Shown piece by piece: positions 51,062 through 60,195 of a stretch of DNA of 64,000 nucleotides (positions within the stretch are counted from its first letter, which is position 1; the number at the start of each line of letters is the position of its first letter). The notes below the pieces were generated by a model. The model searched no databases. It was not told where the DNA came from and saw only the letters and a list, made by a program, of their open reading frames with translations. Made by a program: the position numbers and the translations under genes. Source of the DNA: an uncultured Acinetobacter sp. (GTDB taxonomy: Bacteria > Pseudomonadota > Gammaproteobacteria > Pseudomonadales > Moraxellaceae); NCBI RefSeq assembly GCF_947493735.1, contig NZ_CANLSL010000010.1, positions 1 through 64,000 of the forward strand, read 5' to 3'.

Positions 51062-51210
51062 AGCTCTAATGCTTTTCTAGCTGCCGCTTTATACAATCTA
51101 CAACTTTTAAAAACTTGCTTGAAAATTTACACTCAACAATACAACACACTCATCTCACTTGAAGAATTTATCAATAATAATTAAGCTTCAATAAACTAGG
51201 AAAATATTCC

Positions 51211-51600
51211 ATGTCACAAATCAAAATTTACGGCTTGGCAAGTACGCTACAAACACATAAAGCCAAACTCTCCGATGCGATTCATCAAGCGCTTGTCACT
51301 GCACTACAATATCCTGTAGAAAAGAAATTTCAGCGTTTCTTTGCCCTTGAGCGAGCAGATTTTATTTTTCCTGATGATCGTAGCAATGACTATCTCATCA
51401 TTGAAGTTTTGATGTTTGAGGGTCGCTCAACATTTGCAAAAAAATTACTGATTCAAACTCTTTTTCAAAATATACAAAATCAATGTAGTATCTCAACGCA
51501 AGATGTTGAAATTACTATTATTGAAACACCAAAAGAGAATTGGGGAATTCGTGGACAGTGTGGTGATGAACTGGCTTTGAACTATAAAGTTGATGTGTAA
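51211..51600 (+). CDS. Tautomerase-superfamily protein (Tautomerase_2 type)
   Basis: The 129-residue protein has the long tautomerase pattern: IHQALVTALQYPVEKKFQRF (about 25-44), then RADFIFPDDRSNDY and EVLMFEGRSTFAKKLLIQTLFQ, ending ENWGIRGQCGDE. The usual N-terminal catalytic proline is not at position 2 (MSQIK), so activity is uncertain. RBS TAGGAAAA precedes the ATG. The gene stands alone. Confidence 0.85.
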   Translation: MSQIKIYGLASTLQTHKAKLSDAIHQALVTALQYPVEKKFQRFFALERADFIFPDDRSNDYLIIEVLMFEGRSTFAKKLLIQTLFQNIQNQCSISTQDVEITIIETPKENWGIRGQCGDELALNYKVDV

Positions 51601-51631
51601 AACACACGCCATCTATCTCTTATTTTATTTT

Positions 51632-52393
51632 TTAAATATTGCATTTTAAATCACGAATATTAAGTTGATGTCGCTCACCTCGCCATACCCAATTCAGCTT
51701 TGAGGCTTCAAAGCTCGAAGTATTATCAAACCAAACAAAGACACCCTCCATCATCTCGGGCCAATCTTTTTTCTGTACTTGAAAATGCCCTGAAATCACT
51801 GCAATGAAAGCGGCCAAAATCGTATCGTGACTGACCGCTAAGCTTAATGCACGTTTTTTTGTGTCCGTATTTTTTTCAGCTTGGATTAAATGTGAGTGAA
51901 ATAAAAGCTCTAACACATCCAATACTCCTCGAATCGGATGCTTCATCCCAGGAAGTGTATTTTTGACAAAACTATCAATGAAGCTCACCGCTCCTTTTTT
52001 TCGGAAATGCGGAACAGCCAAATCAATATCTACGACAAAGCTTCCAGGTTCAACCAGTAAGGACTCTTCAAAAATTTCAATCTGATGGGTATTGTCTGAA
52101 AAGTGTCGATCTGCACCTGCGATCATCAATGTTGCAGTATCAAGACAACGCTGTATTGGACTGCTGATACAGTTCACGATTTGACGTTGAGTTTGCTGCG
52201 TTAAGTATTCACCCCACGCTTCAGCAAGCAAACGCCCTTCAACAGTGAGTTGCAAATCATAGCCCGCCAGACCCTGCCCATTCACAAGTTCACGGATCGA
52301 ATGTCGTGTAAATAAAACAATTGGTGTGTCATGGTCAGGCAATAATTCAACTGCACTAAACATACTTTTGGGTAAGGCGTGAAGTGTGTCCAA
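51632..52393 (-). CDS. Histidine phosphatase-family protein
   Basis: The 253-residue protein has the branch-1/2 phosphatase motif VLFTRHSIRE (catalytic RH near 29-30), SSPIQRCLDTAT (about 79-90) and SHDTILAAF (about 188-196), in the order of the histidine acid phosphatase superfamily. Substrate unknown. The start is TTG at 52393 with GAGGGG five bases before; an internal ATG at 52363 lacks an RBS. Confidence 0.85.
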   Translation of the reverse strand: MDTLHALPKSMFSAVELLPDHDTPIVLFTRHSIRELVNGQGLAGYDLQLTVEGRLLAEAWGEYLTQQTQRQIVNCISSPIQRCLDTATLMIAGADRHFSDNTHQIEIFEESLLVEPGSFVVDIDLAVPHFRKKGAVSFIDSFVKNTLPGMKHPIRGVLDVLELLFHSHLIQAEKNTDTKKRALSLAVSHDTILAAFIAVISGHFQVQKKDWPEMMEGVFVWFDNTSSFEASKLNWVWRGERHQLNIRDLKCNI

Positions 52394-52506
52394 CTGCCCC
52401 TCATAACGCTAAAACTAAAAAATGGATTGATGACTATAGCATGATTCAGATTATATCGTCTGCGTTTCATGTTTTAGCCTTTTGCTCAATATTATTTTAA
52501 ATGACA

Positions 52507-52533
52507 AAAGCCAGTACGCTTGGTACTGGCTTT
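52507..52533 (-). terminator. Rho-independent terminator of icd
   Basis: The 11-base stem AAAGCCAGTAC / GTACTGGCTTT with loop GCTTG lies about 45 bases after the icd stop. T tracts are short, so it may work bidirectionally but weakly. Confidence 0.75.
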
Positions 52534-52574
52534 ATATTAAACATCTTAAAATTAGATCAAAGCGACTTTAAGCT

Positions 52575-54806
52575 CTAGATTGTCTCAAGGGTTTTATTAA
52601 AGGTTTCACTTGGACGCATAATTGCTTTCACTTTTTCAGGGTCAATCGCATAGTAGCCACCAATATCGGTATTTTTACCCTGCACTTCGGCAAATTCCGC
52701 TACGATTTTTTCTTCATTCTCAGCCAAGGCTTTTGCAAGTGGCGTAAATGTTGATTTGAGCTCTGCATCGTCATCTTGAGCTGCCAACGCTTCCGCCCAG
52801 TATTTTGCGAGATAATAATGACTTCCACGGTTGTCAAGCTCACCTGTACGACGTGATGGCGACTTGTCATTATCCAATAACTGCCCTGTCGCATAGTCTA
52901 AAGTCTTGGCAAGTAATTTTGCTTTGACATTGTCTTCTTTTAGACCGAGCTCTTCCAAAGATACCGCTAAAGCCAAGAACTCACCGAGAGAATCCCAACG
53001 CAAATGGTTTTCTTCAACAAGCTGTTGTACATGCTTCGGCGCAGAACCGCCCGCACCTGTTTCGTACATGCCACCACCCGCCATTAAAGGCACAATAGAT
53101 AGCATCTTCGCAGAAGTACCGAGCTCCATGATCGGGAACAAATCAGTGAGGTAATCACGCAAAATATTACCCGTTACAGAAATTGTATCTGCGCCACGAG
53201 CCACACGCTCGAGCGTATAACGCATGGCACGCACTTGCGACATAATCTGAATATCCAGCCCTTCCGTATCGTGTTCTTTTAGATACTTTTGGACTTTCTT
53301 AATCAATTCATTTTCATGCGGACGATATGGATCAAGCCAGAAAATCGCAGGCATGCCTGAGTTGCGCGCACGATTTACCGCAAGTTTTACCCAGTCACGG
53401 ATCGGTGCATCTTTAACCTGACACATACGCCAAATATCACCTTGCTCAACATTCTGCGAAAGTAATACTTCACCAGTGTCTAGATCAGTAATATTGGCCA
53501 CACCTGCTTGCGGCATCTCAAACGTCTTGTCGTGAGAGCCGTATTCTTCGGCTTTTTGTGCCATCAATCCGACGTTTGGTACTGTACCCATTGTGCGTGG
53601 ATCGAAGTTGCCATTCCACTTACAGAAGTTGATCATCTCTTGATAGATACGTGCAAAAGTCGATTCAGGCATGACCGCCTTACAATCATACTGCTTACCA
53701 TCGGCACCCCACATCTTACCACCACCACGAATCATCGCAGGCATTGACGCATCGACGATGACATCATTTGGCGAGTGGAAGTTGGTAATACCTTTTGCAG
53801 AATCAACCATTGCCAATGCAGGACGATGCTCCTGACACGCATGGAGATCTTCAATAATTTCTTCACGTAACGATGTTGGTAAAGTTTCAATCTTCTCGTA
53901 TAGACCTGCCATACCATTATTGACATTGATACCAAGTTGATCGAACAATTTACCGTGTTTTTCAAACGCTTCTTTATAGTAAATTTTGACACAATGACCG
54001 AAGACAATCGGGTGCGACACTTTCATCATGGTTGCCTTAACGTGCAGAGAAAACAAAATCCCTGCTTGACGACAATCTTCGAGTTCTTCTTCGTAAAATT
54101 TACAAAGTGCTTTTTTACTCATAAACATCGAGTCAATCACTTCACCGTCTTGTAATGCTACTTTTGGTTTTAGGACGATATTTTCACCATTAGCGGTGAT
54201 CAATTCCATTTTGACATTACGAGCACGGTCTAAAGTCATCGACTTTTCACCATGATAAAAATCACCTTCATCCATATGCGACACATGCGTTTGTGACCAT
54301 TGCTTCCACTCGCCCATGGAATGTGGATGTTTTTTTGCATAATTTTTGACGGCAGTTGGCGCACGGCGATCTGAGTTCCCTTCACGTAACACTGGATTGA
54401 CCGCAGAACCTAGACATTTACCATATTTCGCACGAATGGTTTTTTCTTCTTCAGTCGTTGGATTGTCTGGAAAATCAGGTAGTGCAAAACCTTTGGACTG
54501 AAGCTCTTTGATACATGCCTTGAGCTGTGATACAGAGGCGCTGATATTCGGCAACTTGATAATATTCGTTTCAGGGTCTTGAGTTAGACGACCAAGTTCG
54601 GCAAGGGTATTTGGGACTTTTTGATCATCGTTCAGATAGTCAGAAAACTCTGCTAGCACACGCGAAGAGACAGAGATATCTCGCTTTTCGATCTCTAAGC
54701 CCGCTGGCTTGGTAAAAGTTTCAATGATTGGGAGTAACGAGTATGTCGCCAGTAGCGGGGCCTCATCAGTTAATGTATAAATGATTTTTGACTTTCCACC
54801 GGCCAT
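52575..54806 (-). CDS. icd: Monomeric NADP-dependent isocitrate dehydrogenase
   Basis: This is the large (743-residue) monomeric IDH type found in Acinetobacter, Azotobacter and Corynebacterium. It converts isocitrate to 2-oxoglutarate with NADPH. Conserved stretches include [17 protein letters not shown] (about 10-26), [20 protein letters not shown] (about 145-164), [19 protein letters not shown] and SYYLAKYW-like [13 protein letters not shown] near 670. RBS AAGGAG precedes the ATG. It feeds the adjacent-in-pathway suc operon. The 300 bases upstream contain a strong hairpin. Confidence 0.96.
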   Translation of the reverse strand: MAGGKSKIIYTLTDEAPLLATYSLLPIIETFTKPAGLEIEKRDISVSSRVLAEFSDYLNDDQKVPNTLAELGRLTQDPETNIIKLPNISASVSQLKACIKELQSKGFALPDFPDNPTTEEEKTIRAKYGKCLGSAVNPVLREGNSDRRAPTAVKNYAKKHPHSMGEWKQWSQTHVSHMDEGDFYHGEKSMTLDRARNVKMELITANGENIVLKPKVALQDGEVIDSMFMSKKALCKFYEEELEDCRQAGILFSLHVKATMMKVSHPIVFGHCVKIYYKEAFEKHGKLFDQLGINVNNGMAGLYEKIETLPTSLREEIIEDLHACQEHRPALAMVDSAKGITNFHSPNDVIVDASMPAMIRGGGKMWGADGKQYDCKAVMPESTFARIYQEMINFCKWNGNFDPRTMGTVPNVGLMAQKAEEYGSHDKTFEMPQAGVANITDLDTGEVLLSQNVEQGDIWRMCQVKDAPIRDWVKLAVNRARNSGMPAIFWLDPYRPHENELIKKVQKYLKEHDTEGLDIQIMSQVRAMRYTLERVARGADTISVTGNILRDYLTDLFPIMELGTSAKMLSIVPLMAGGGMYETGAGGSAPKHVQQLVEENHLRWDSLGEFLALAVSLEELGLKEDNVKAKLLAKTLDYATGQLLDNDKSPSRRTGELDNRGSHYYLAKYWAEALAAQDDDAELKSTFTPLAKALAENEEKIVAEFAEVQGKNTDIGGYYAIDPEKVKAIMRPSETFNKTLETI

Positions 54807-55113
54807 ATGTAGCTCCTTTTTTACTGGTATGTAATTAAGTCTGTAATATGTAGCATCGAGCTTGTGGCTCGGCTACATTTCGAATCAATATTTCTTGCAC
54901 TTTTTTAAGCGTGTAAAGTATGCGTTGAGCGGTGTATTGCAGTCAATGCGATATGCGCTTTTTACGTGAATAGTGTATATAAATCTGAGTGATGTTGCCT
55001 ATTAGACCAATGGGCTAGAGTTTATAAGCACTTCGATAATCACTATTTCAATATATCTAAAAATTTGACAAACAAATGATAGAATATATTTCAATTTGTC
55101 ATCAGTGAACGAA
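54807..55113. other. Divergent intergenic region with hairpin
   Basis: It holds the icd promoter (minus) and the start of an unknown plus gene. A strong stem TGTAGC-CGAGC / GCTCG-GCTACA (54849-54877, with an AT bulge) lies 45 bases upstream of icd. TTGACA occurs at about 55067 on plus but no well-spaced -10 box. Confidence 0.45.
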
Positions 55114-55776
55114 ATGAAAATGCTAAAAGCAAAGAAAACAAAGTATAAGAAGGTAAGAGGCACAAACCGAAGATTAAGAAATATTGATCAATGGATTAAG
55201 GAGAATAAAAACTTAAACTTTCAATATCTCAAGAGCTATCAATGCGAATATGTAAAATTTTGGGTCAGCCCATGGGATAGGCTTTCACTGACGAATAGTC
55301 AATTCCCTGAACCTGAAGGAGTATTTAAAGAAAAATTCATTCAAGGATTATTTGAAATCTATGATTGTTGGAAACAACGGTTAGACCAATTAGGAAAACC
55401 ATACTACTTAAAAATTTGGCTATTTGAAAAAGACTTAAGAAGATCGCAGGTTGTTTGTGCAATTGGCGAAAAAATTCAATTCTATGAAAACACTTTTACT
55501 AAAGCAGAAAACTCTGATCATCAAAAATATGATTTTGAAAATCTCGATAATTTAGCGAAAGCATTTCATTGGGAAAAAAGATTAGATGACCTCCTTATTG
55601 AAAATGATTTCCTAGAAAGTCCTGAAAACTATGTGGATCTAGAAGAATATCTAGAAGCAAAAAACTATTTTGAAAACTATGTGCTTAAAAATTACAAAGC
55701 AACCATCCCTTACGACTCTGAAAAATTCTACTATGTTTTAGATAATGATGTCGTTTGGTTAGGGCAAAAGGCTTAG
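55114..55776 (+). CDS. Hypothetical protein of unknown family
   Basis: The 220-residue protein is Lys/Glu/Tyr-rich with a very basic N-terminal 25 residues (AKKTKYKKVRGTNRRLRN) and an acidic C-terminal half (EYLEAKNYFENYV). It has no signal peptide or membrane helix. Its low GC and lone position between icd and cysQ (tail-to-tail with cysQ, one base apart) suggest acquired DNA. I do not recognise it. The ATG at 55114 is chosen; a TTG at 55096 is also in frame. Confidence 0.6.
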   Translation: MKMLKAKKTKYKKVRGTNRRLRNIDQWIKENKNLNFQYLKSYQCEYVKFWVSPWDRLSLTNSQFPEPEGVFKEKFIQGLFEIYDCWKQRLDQLGKPYYLKIWLFEKDLRRSQVVCAIGEKIQFYENTFTKAENSDHQKYDFENLDNLAKAFHWEKRLDDLLIENDFLESPENYVDLEEYLEAKNYFENYVLKNYKATIPYDSEKFYYVLDNDVVWLGQKA

Positions 55777-56682
55777 CTAATTAAGATTTGCAAAAAATTG
55801 ATCTATTAACACCCAATCCCCCACATCACGTAAAGCAATAAATTGCCCATTGAGCAAACTTGTCCGCTGATTATAACGAAACGGTCGATGACTGAGATCA
55901 AAGACCTCTCCACCAATGCTTTGCAACAAACCTTGTCCTGCCGATGTATCCCATTCACTGGTCGGATGAAAGCGTGGATAAAGATCAATCTCCCCTTCAA
56001 TCATCATACAAAACTTATAGGCACTGCCCGCATTCACTTTGTGATAACTAATATTTTGCGATGTTAAATAATCTAAAAACTCCTGATAACGGGAACTGCG
56101 CTCAGGACGGCGACTCATGGCAATGCGTATTGATTTGTCATTATTTAAATCATTTTGATTTGGGTCATGTTGAAATTGAAATAACTCAGTTTGACCTTGC
56201 GCATTCCATTGATAACGATATGGTAATTGCATTTCTTGTTGATGCTTTTTAACAATGCTATTTTCAACTATATATAGCTTCGACATCAGCGGTACAGCGA
56301 TGGCAGAAATCACTGATTCGCCATTTTCTATCAAGCTGAGATTGATGGTAAATTCACCTGTTTGATCAATAAATTCTTTTGTCCCATCCAGCGGATCAAG
56401 CATCCAAAAGCGTTGCCATTGATGACGTTCGTTATGCTCACCTTCTTCTGATAACAGTGGCAGTTTCGGAGTGAGTTCCGCCAAAGCCTGACTGATAAAA
56501 CGATGTGCTTTCAGGTCGGCTTGCGTCACAGGTGAGTTGTCAGATTTGCGGTCAATCTGAAATTGCCCACCACGTTGATAGCGTTCATATTCCGCCACAA
56601 TGATGGCACTTGCCTGCTGTAAAATGTCGCACAACTGTTGCAAATTCTGTGGCATCTGCTCTAATGCAACTTTAACAAACAT
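55777..56682 (-). CDS. cysQ: 3'(2'),5'-bisphosphate nucleotidase
   Basis: CysQ removes the 3' phosphate of PAP, a by-product of sulfate assimilation. The 301-residue inositol-monophosphatase-fold protein has SDNSPVTQADLKAH (about 46-59), PLLSEEGEH (about 76), the metal motif WMLDPLDGTKEF (about 92-103) and SEWDTSAGQGLLQSIGG (about 243). RBS GAGAGG precedes the ATG at 56682. It is divergent to a HAD nucleotidase gene, 20 bases away. Confidence 0.94.
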   Translation of the reverse strand: MFVKVALEQMPQNLQQLCDILQQASAIIVAEYERYQRGGQFQIDRKSDNSPVTQADLKAHRFISQALAELTPKLPLLSEEGEHNERHQWQRFWMLDPLDGTKEFIDQTGEFTINLSLIENGESVISAIAVPLMSKLYIVENSIVKKHQQEMQLPYRYQWNAQGQTELFQFQHDPNQNDLNNDKSIRIAMSRRPERSSRYQEFLDYLTSQNISYHKVNAGSAYKFCMMIEGEIDLYPRFHPTSEWDTSAGQGLLQSIGGEVFDLSHRPFRYNQRTSLLNGQFIALRDVGDWVLIDQFFANLN

Positions 56683-56702
56683 ACTCACCTCTCGATTTAT
56701 CC

Positions 56703-57413
56703 ATGACTACTGTAGCAAATCATTCAGCGCAAATCTCAAAACCAATCATCTTTTTTGATATGGATGGCACGTTGTTGGATTTGGCATTTGATACCTATAT
56801 TTGGATGCAACTCGTTCCCGAGCGTTGGGCGGTTGAACATCAAGCCACGCTTGAACAGGCAAAATCACAGCTTTATCAATATTATTTGCAGTTTCAAGGC
56901 AGTCTAAACTGGTATTCGTCCAAGTTTTGGCGACAGCATATCGGTGTCGATGCCTTTGCCGTACAACAAGAAAATCGTCATCTCATTGCACCACGATTCG
57001 GCTGTTTTGAACTGCTGGATGCACTGCGAAAACTTGATGTAGAATGCTGGATTGTCAGCAATGCCGATCAAGCCACGCTCGATTTAAAACTTGAAAATGT
57101 GCCGATTCGTCCTTATTTCAAACAGGTGATTAGCAGTGAGACGATAGGTTATGCTAAAGAAGATCAACGCTTTTGGCAGACCTTGCAACAGCGTCATCCT
57201 TTTGATGTGTCACAAGTGACCTTTATTGATGATAATTATGCAGTACTCGATAGCGCAAAGCAGTTTGGGATTGCACAGTTATTCAGTATCGGCGAGCCTG
57301 ATTCGAGTACCACCAGAACGGAATTAAATCCGAATTATATTCATCTTGAACAACTTACCGATTTACTCGATCATTTGAATCATGACAAACCGAACCATCT
57401 TTATGGTACATAA
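56703..57413 (+). CDS. HAD-family nucleotidase (YrfG-like)
   Basis: The 236-residue phosphatase has the HAD motif I IIFFDMDGTLLDLAF (about 15-29), motif II VSNADQAT and the motif IV FIDDNYAVLDSAK. YrfG of E. coli dephosphorylates GMP/IMP. The next gene is hslR, the same order as E. coli yrfG-hslR. No strong RBS is visible; the cysQ gene is divergent. Confidence 0.9.
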   Translation: MTTVANHSAQISKPIIFFDMDGTLLDLAFDTYIWMQLVPERWAVEHQATLEQAKSQLYQYYLQFQGSLNWYSSKFWRQHIGVDAFAVQQENRHLIAPRFGCFELLDALRKLDVECWIVSNADQATLDLKLENVPIRPYFKQVISSETIGYAKEDQRFWQTLQQRHPFDVSQVTFIDDNYAVLDSAKQFGIAQLFSIGEPDSSTTRTELNPNYIHLEQLTDLLDHLNHDKPNHLYGT

Positions 57414-57460
57414 TCATTTAAACAGCGATTTCAACAAAAGGCATTTCAATCAAAAAGCAC

Positions 57461-57943
57461 ATGAGTAAAAGCAATAGTAAAGGAAACGATCGTGAAAATA
57501 GCGCTGAAAACGGCGCATCCAATCAGACCGAATCCATGCGCATCGACAAATGGCTTTGGGCTGCACGATTCTTTAAAACCCGCTCACTTGCCAAAGCCGC
57601 CATTGAAGGTGGAAAAGTGCATCACGATGGCGATCGGGTCAAAGTCTCCAAAGAAGTCCGCATCGGCATGGAGCTGACCATTCAGCAAGGTTTCGATAAA
57701 AAAACTGTGCAAATCAAAGCCCTTTCTGCACAACGTGGCGGTGCGCCGCAAGCACAATTACTCTATGATGAAACAGAAATGAGCGTGGCACGTCGTGAGT
57801 TACTCAGCTCACAACGCAAATTACACAATTTAGCTCGTCCAGAACATCGTCCAAGTAAGAAAGATCGCAGGCAAATCCATAAATTCAAAGAGAAAAACAA
57901 TCAAGATTCGGTTGTGGATTGGCACAATGATGATGCTTATTAA
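57461..57943 (+). CDS. hslR: Ribosome-associated heat-shock protein Hsp15 (S4 domain)
   Basis: Hsp15 binds stalled 50S-tRNA complexes after heat shock. The 160-residue protein has a disordered polar N-terminus of about 24 residues and an S4 RNA-binding domain (MRIDKWLWAARFFKTRSLAK, then GKVHHDGDRVKVSKEVRIG). A basic tail (RPSKKDRRQIHKFKEK) follows. Length is longer than E. coli Hsp15 (133) by the N-terminal extension. Confidence 0.93.
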   Translation: MSKSNSKGNDRENSAENGASNQTESMRIDKWLWAARFFKTRSLAKAAIEGGKVHHDGDRVKVSKEVRIGMELTIQQGFDKKTVQIKALSAQRGGAPQAQLLYDETEMSVARRELLSSQRKLHNLARPEHRPSKKDRRQIHKFKEKNNQDSVVDWHNDDAY

Positions 57944-58039
57944 TGGTTAATTTTTAATGGAAATAATGATGAAAATTTACTAAAAATATTTAGGACAAGC
58001 GAGGATAAAAACAGGCGACAAAATACGACGTTTTGTATG

Positions 58040-58056
58040 AAATCGACACTCGATTT
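58040..58056 (+). promoter_or_regulatory. Small hairpin upstream of recA
   Basis: Seven-base perfect stem AAATCGA / TCGATTT with loop CAC, about 160 bases before recA. Possible 3' end hairpin of hslR mRNA or part of the recA leader. Confidence 0.35.
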
Positions 58057-58111
58057 ATCACTAAAATTCTGCCATGATACTGCCAACCAACGATCATTCG
58101 TTTTAGATAAC

Positions 58112-58136
58112 TGTCATTAATTTTAAATAATTGACA
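58112..58136. promoter_or_regulatory. Dyad symmetry upstream of recA
   Basis: TGTCATTAATT...TAATTGACA spans 25 bases (outer arms TGTCA / TGACA) about 80 bases before the recA start. No classical LexA box (CTGT-N8-ACAG) is seen, consistent with Acinetobacter lacking a normal LexA. Confidence 0.45.
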
Positions 58137-58215
58137 TTAAAATAATGATCTTGCGACGCAGACTAGGCATCCACTTTGGTTAAAAAGTTAAAATTCACAA
58201 TATTGAGGTTATGAG

Positions 58216-59268
58216 ATGGATGAGAATAAATCAAAAGCATTAGGCGCAGCGCTAAGCCAAATTGAAAAGCAATTTGGTAAAAATACCGTGATGCGTTTGG
58301 GTGATAACACAGTACAAGCGGTCGAAGCTGTATCGACTGGCTCGCTCACCCTAGATATTGCTTTGGGCATTGGTGGTCTGCCGAAAGGTCGTATTATTGA
58401 GATTTATGGTCCTGAATCTTCAGGTAAAACCACGATGACTTTGCAAGCGATTGCAGAATGTCAAAAGAAAGGTGGCACTTGCGCATTCGTCGATGCAGAA
58501 CATGCACTCGATCCTGAATATGCAAAAAAACTTGGCGTAGATATTGATAATCTCTTGGTTTCACAGCCTGACAATGGCGAGCAAGCCCTTGAAATCGCTG
58601 ATATGCTGGTGCGCTCTGGTGCGATCGACTTGATCGTTATCGACTCCGTTGCAGCATTGACACCAAAAGCCGAAATCGAAGGTGAAATGGGTGATTCACA
58701 CATGGGCTTACAAGCTCGTTTGATGAGCCAAGCTCTACGTAAAATCACAGGTAATGCCAAACGCTCAAACTGTATGGTGATTTTCATTAACCAAATCCGT
58801 ATGAAGATCGGTGTGATGTTCGGTAGCCCTGAAACCACAACTGGTGGTAATGCGCTGAAATTCTACGCATCTGTGCGCTTGGATATTCGTCGTATTGGTC
58901 AGGTCAAAGAAGGCGATGAGATCATTGGTAATGAAACCAAAGTCAAAGTCGTGAAGAATAAAATGGCACCGCCATTCAAAGAAGCGATTTTCCAAATTCT
59001 ATATGGTAAAGGCACCAATATGCTTGGCGAAGTGATCGACCTTGCTGTAGCACAAGACATCGTGCAAAAAGCAGGTGCGTGGTATTCTTATCAAGGCGAT
59101 AAGATCGGTCAAGGTAAAAACAACACCATCCGCTATCTTGAAGAAAATCCTCAAATCGCTGAACAGATCGAAGGCATTATTCGTGAGCGTATGTTGGCAA
59201 AAGTCCCTGCTGTACCTGCACAACAAGCCGAAACTGAAGAAGATGCTGAGTTTGGTTTAGAGCAGTAA
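58216..59268 (+). CDS. recA: Recombinase RecA
   Basis: RecA forms filaments on single-stranded DNA for homologous recombination, and in Acinetobacter also drives damage response. The 350-residue protein has Walker [10 protein letters not shown] (about 66-74), the Walker B/L1 region [20 protein letters not shown] (about 138-157), L2 [20 protein letters not shown] (about 198-) and an acidic C-terminal tail ([10 protein letters not shown]). RBS GAGG. A strong inverted repeat follows, then a TIR gene instead of the usual recX. Confidence 0.98.
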   Translation: MDENKSKALGAALSQIEKQFGKNTVMRLGDNTVQAVEAVSTGSLTLDIALGIGGLPKGRIIEIYGPESSGKTTMTLQAIAECQKKGGTCAFVDAEHALDPEYAKKLGVDIDNLLVSQPDNGEQALEIADMLVRSGAIDLIVIDSVAALTPKAEIEGEMGDSHMGLQARLMSQALRKITGNAKRSNCMVIFINQIRMKIGVMFGSPETTTGGNALKFYASVRLDIRRIGQVKEGDEIIGNETKVKVVKNKMAPPFKEAIFQILYGKGTNMLGEVIDLAVAQDIVQKAGAWYSYQGDKIGQGKNNTIRYLEENPQIAEQIEGIIRERMLAKVPAVPAQQAETEEDAEFGLEQ

Positions 59269-59290
59269 TAATTTATCATTTTAATCAAAC

Positions 59291-59322
59291 AAGTAACCCT
59301 AATTTAAAATCATGGGTTACTT
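59291..59322 (+). terminator. Terminator-like hairpin after recA
   Basis: The nine-base stem AAGTAACCC / GGGTTACTT with a 14-base AT loop has no T tract. It lies 22 bases after recA stop and 42 before the TIR gene start. It probably ends recA transcription partially. Confidence 0.5.
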
Positions 59323-59363
59323 CTAAAGATTAAGTGTTCACTGGATTAAGTAGGAATCTGAAA

Positions 59364-60131
59364 TTGAATTTTTTAAAATACGATTTGGGTAATCTTCGTA
59401 AAGGACAGGTTGTTGAGGTAACTTTAACAAGTGGAGCAAATGTTCGGCTATTGGACAGTACAAATTTCCAAAATTATAAAAATGGTAGAAAGCATACTTA
59501 TTACGGTGGCTTAGCTAAAAGATCGCCAATTAGAATTGCCGTTCCAAATTCTGGACATTGGTATGTAGCTGTAGATATGCAAGGTCTGAGAGGTTCAACA
59601 AAAGCTTCTGTCCGTGTAGTAGAAGGAGCACTACCTGAAATACGAGAAAGACCTCTTTCAGAAATTCCAAGTTTAGTTCGCGATAATATTCCTCCCTCTG
59701 ATCAAACAGAGATGCAAGTACATGATGTTTTTATTTCCCATGCTTCCGAGGATAAAGTTGACTTTGTTAGACCACTTGCAACTGCTTTGATTAATGAAGG
59801 GCTCAATGTTTGGTATGATGAAATGACTTTGAGAATCGGAGACAGTTTAAGACAAAAAATTGATAAAGGTTTAGCTAATAGTCGAATCGGTTTAGTAATT
59901 TTATCTCCATCTTTTATTTCTAAAGGTTGGACAAATTATGAATTAGACGGAATTGTTACTCGTTCAGTATCAGGTGAGCAAGTGATGCTACCAATATGGC
60001 ATAATATAACCAAGCAACAGGTAGTCAATTTTAGCCCGTCATTAGCTGATAAAGTTGCACGAAGTACTGCAACACATACTATTGAAGAAATTGCTAAGGA
60101 AATTGCAGAATTAATAAATTCAAGAAATTAA
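59364..60131 (+). CDS. DUF1883-TIR domain protein, putative NADase
   Basis: The 255-residue protein has an N-terminal DUF1883 domain (about 1-85: FLKYDLGNLRKGQVVEVTL, NVRLLDSTNFQNYKNG, SGHWYVAVDMQGLRG) and a C-terminal TIR domain (about 119-250: box 1 DVFISHASEDK, VWYDEMTLRIGDSLRQKID, LVILSPSFISKGWTNYELDG). The Glu at about 193 in WTNYE aligns with the catalytic Glu of NAD-cleaving TIRs. The TTG at 59364 with TAGGAAT upstream fits the domain start; a GTG at 59334 is longer. It is an orphan behind recA with no ThsA/Sir2 partner. Function not proven; defence or toxin is an inference. Confidence 0.88.
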   Translation: MNFLKYDLGNLRKGQVVEVTLTSGANVRLLDSTNFQNYKNGRKHTYYGGLAKRSPIRIAVPNSGHWYVAVDMQGLRGSTKASVRVVEGALPEIRERPLSEIPSLVRDNIPPSDQTEMQVHDVFISHASEDKVDFVRPLATALINEGLNVWYDEMTLRIGDSLRQKIDKGLANSRIGLVILSPSFISKGWTNYELDGIVTRSVSGEQVMLPIWHNITKQQVVNFSPSLADKVARSTATHTIEEIAKEIAELINSRN

Positions 60132-60195
60132 ATCAACCAATACAATATTAATTTTTACGTTATTATTAATTGACTTTGTTTTTATAAGACACAAA

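Noticed and set aside
55060..55085. TTGACA...TATATT as promoter for the unknown gene
   Set aside because: The spacer is only 14 bases, too short for a normal sigma-70 promoter.
58081..58215. LexA box in front of recA
   Set aside because: No CTGT-N8-ACAG was found; only an AT-rich dyad.
59364..60131. Classical Thoeris system
   Set aside because: No ThsA (SIR2/SLOG or macro-domain) gene and no second TIR gene are adjacent; the TIR is alone.
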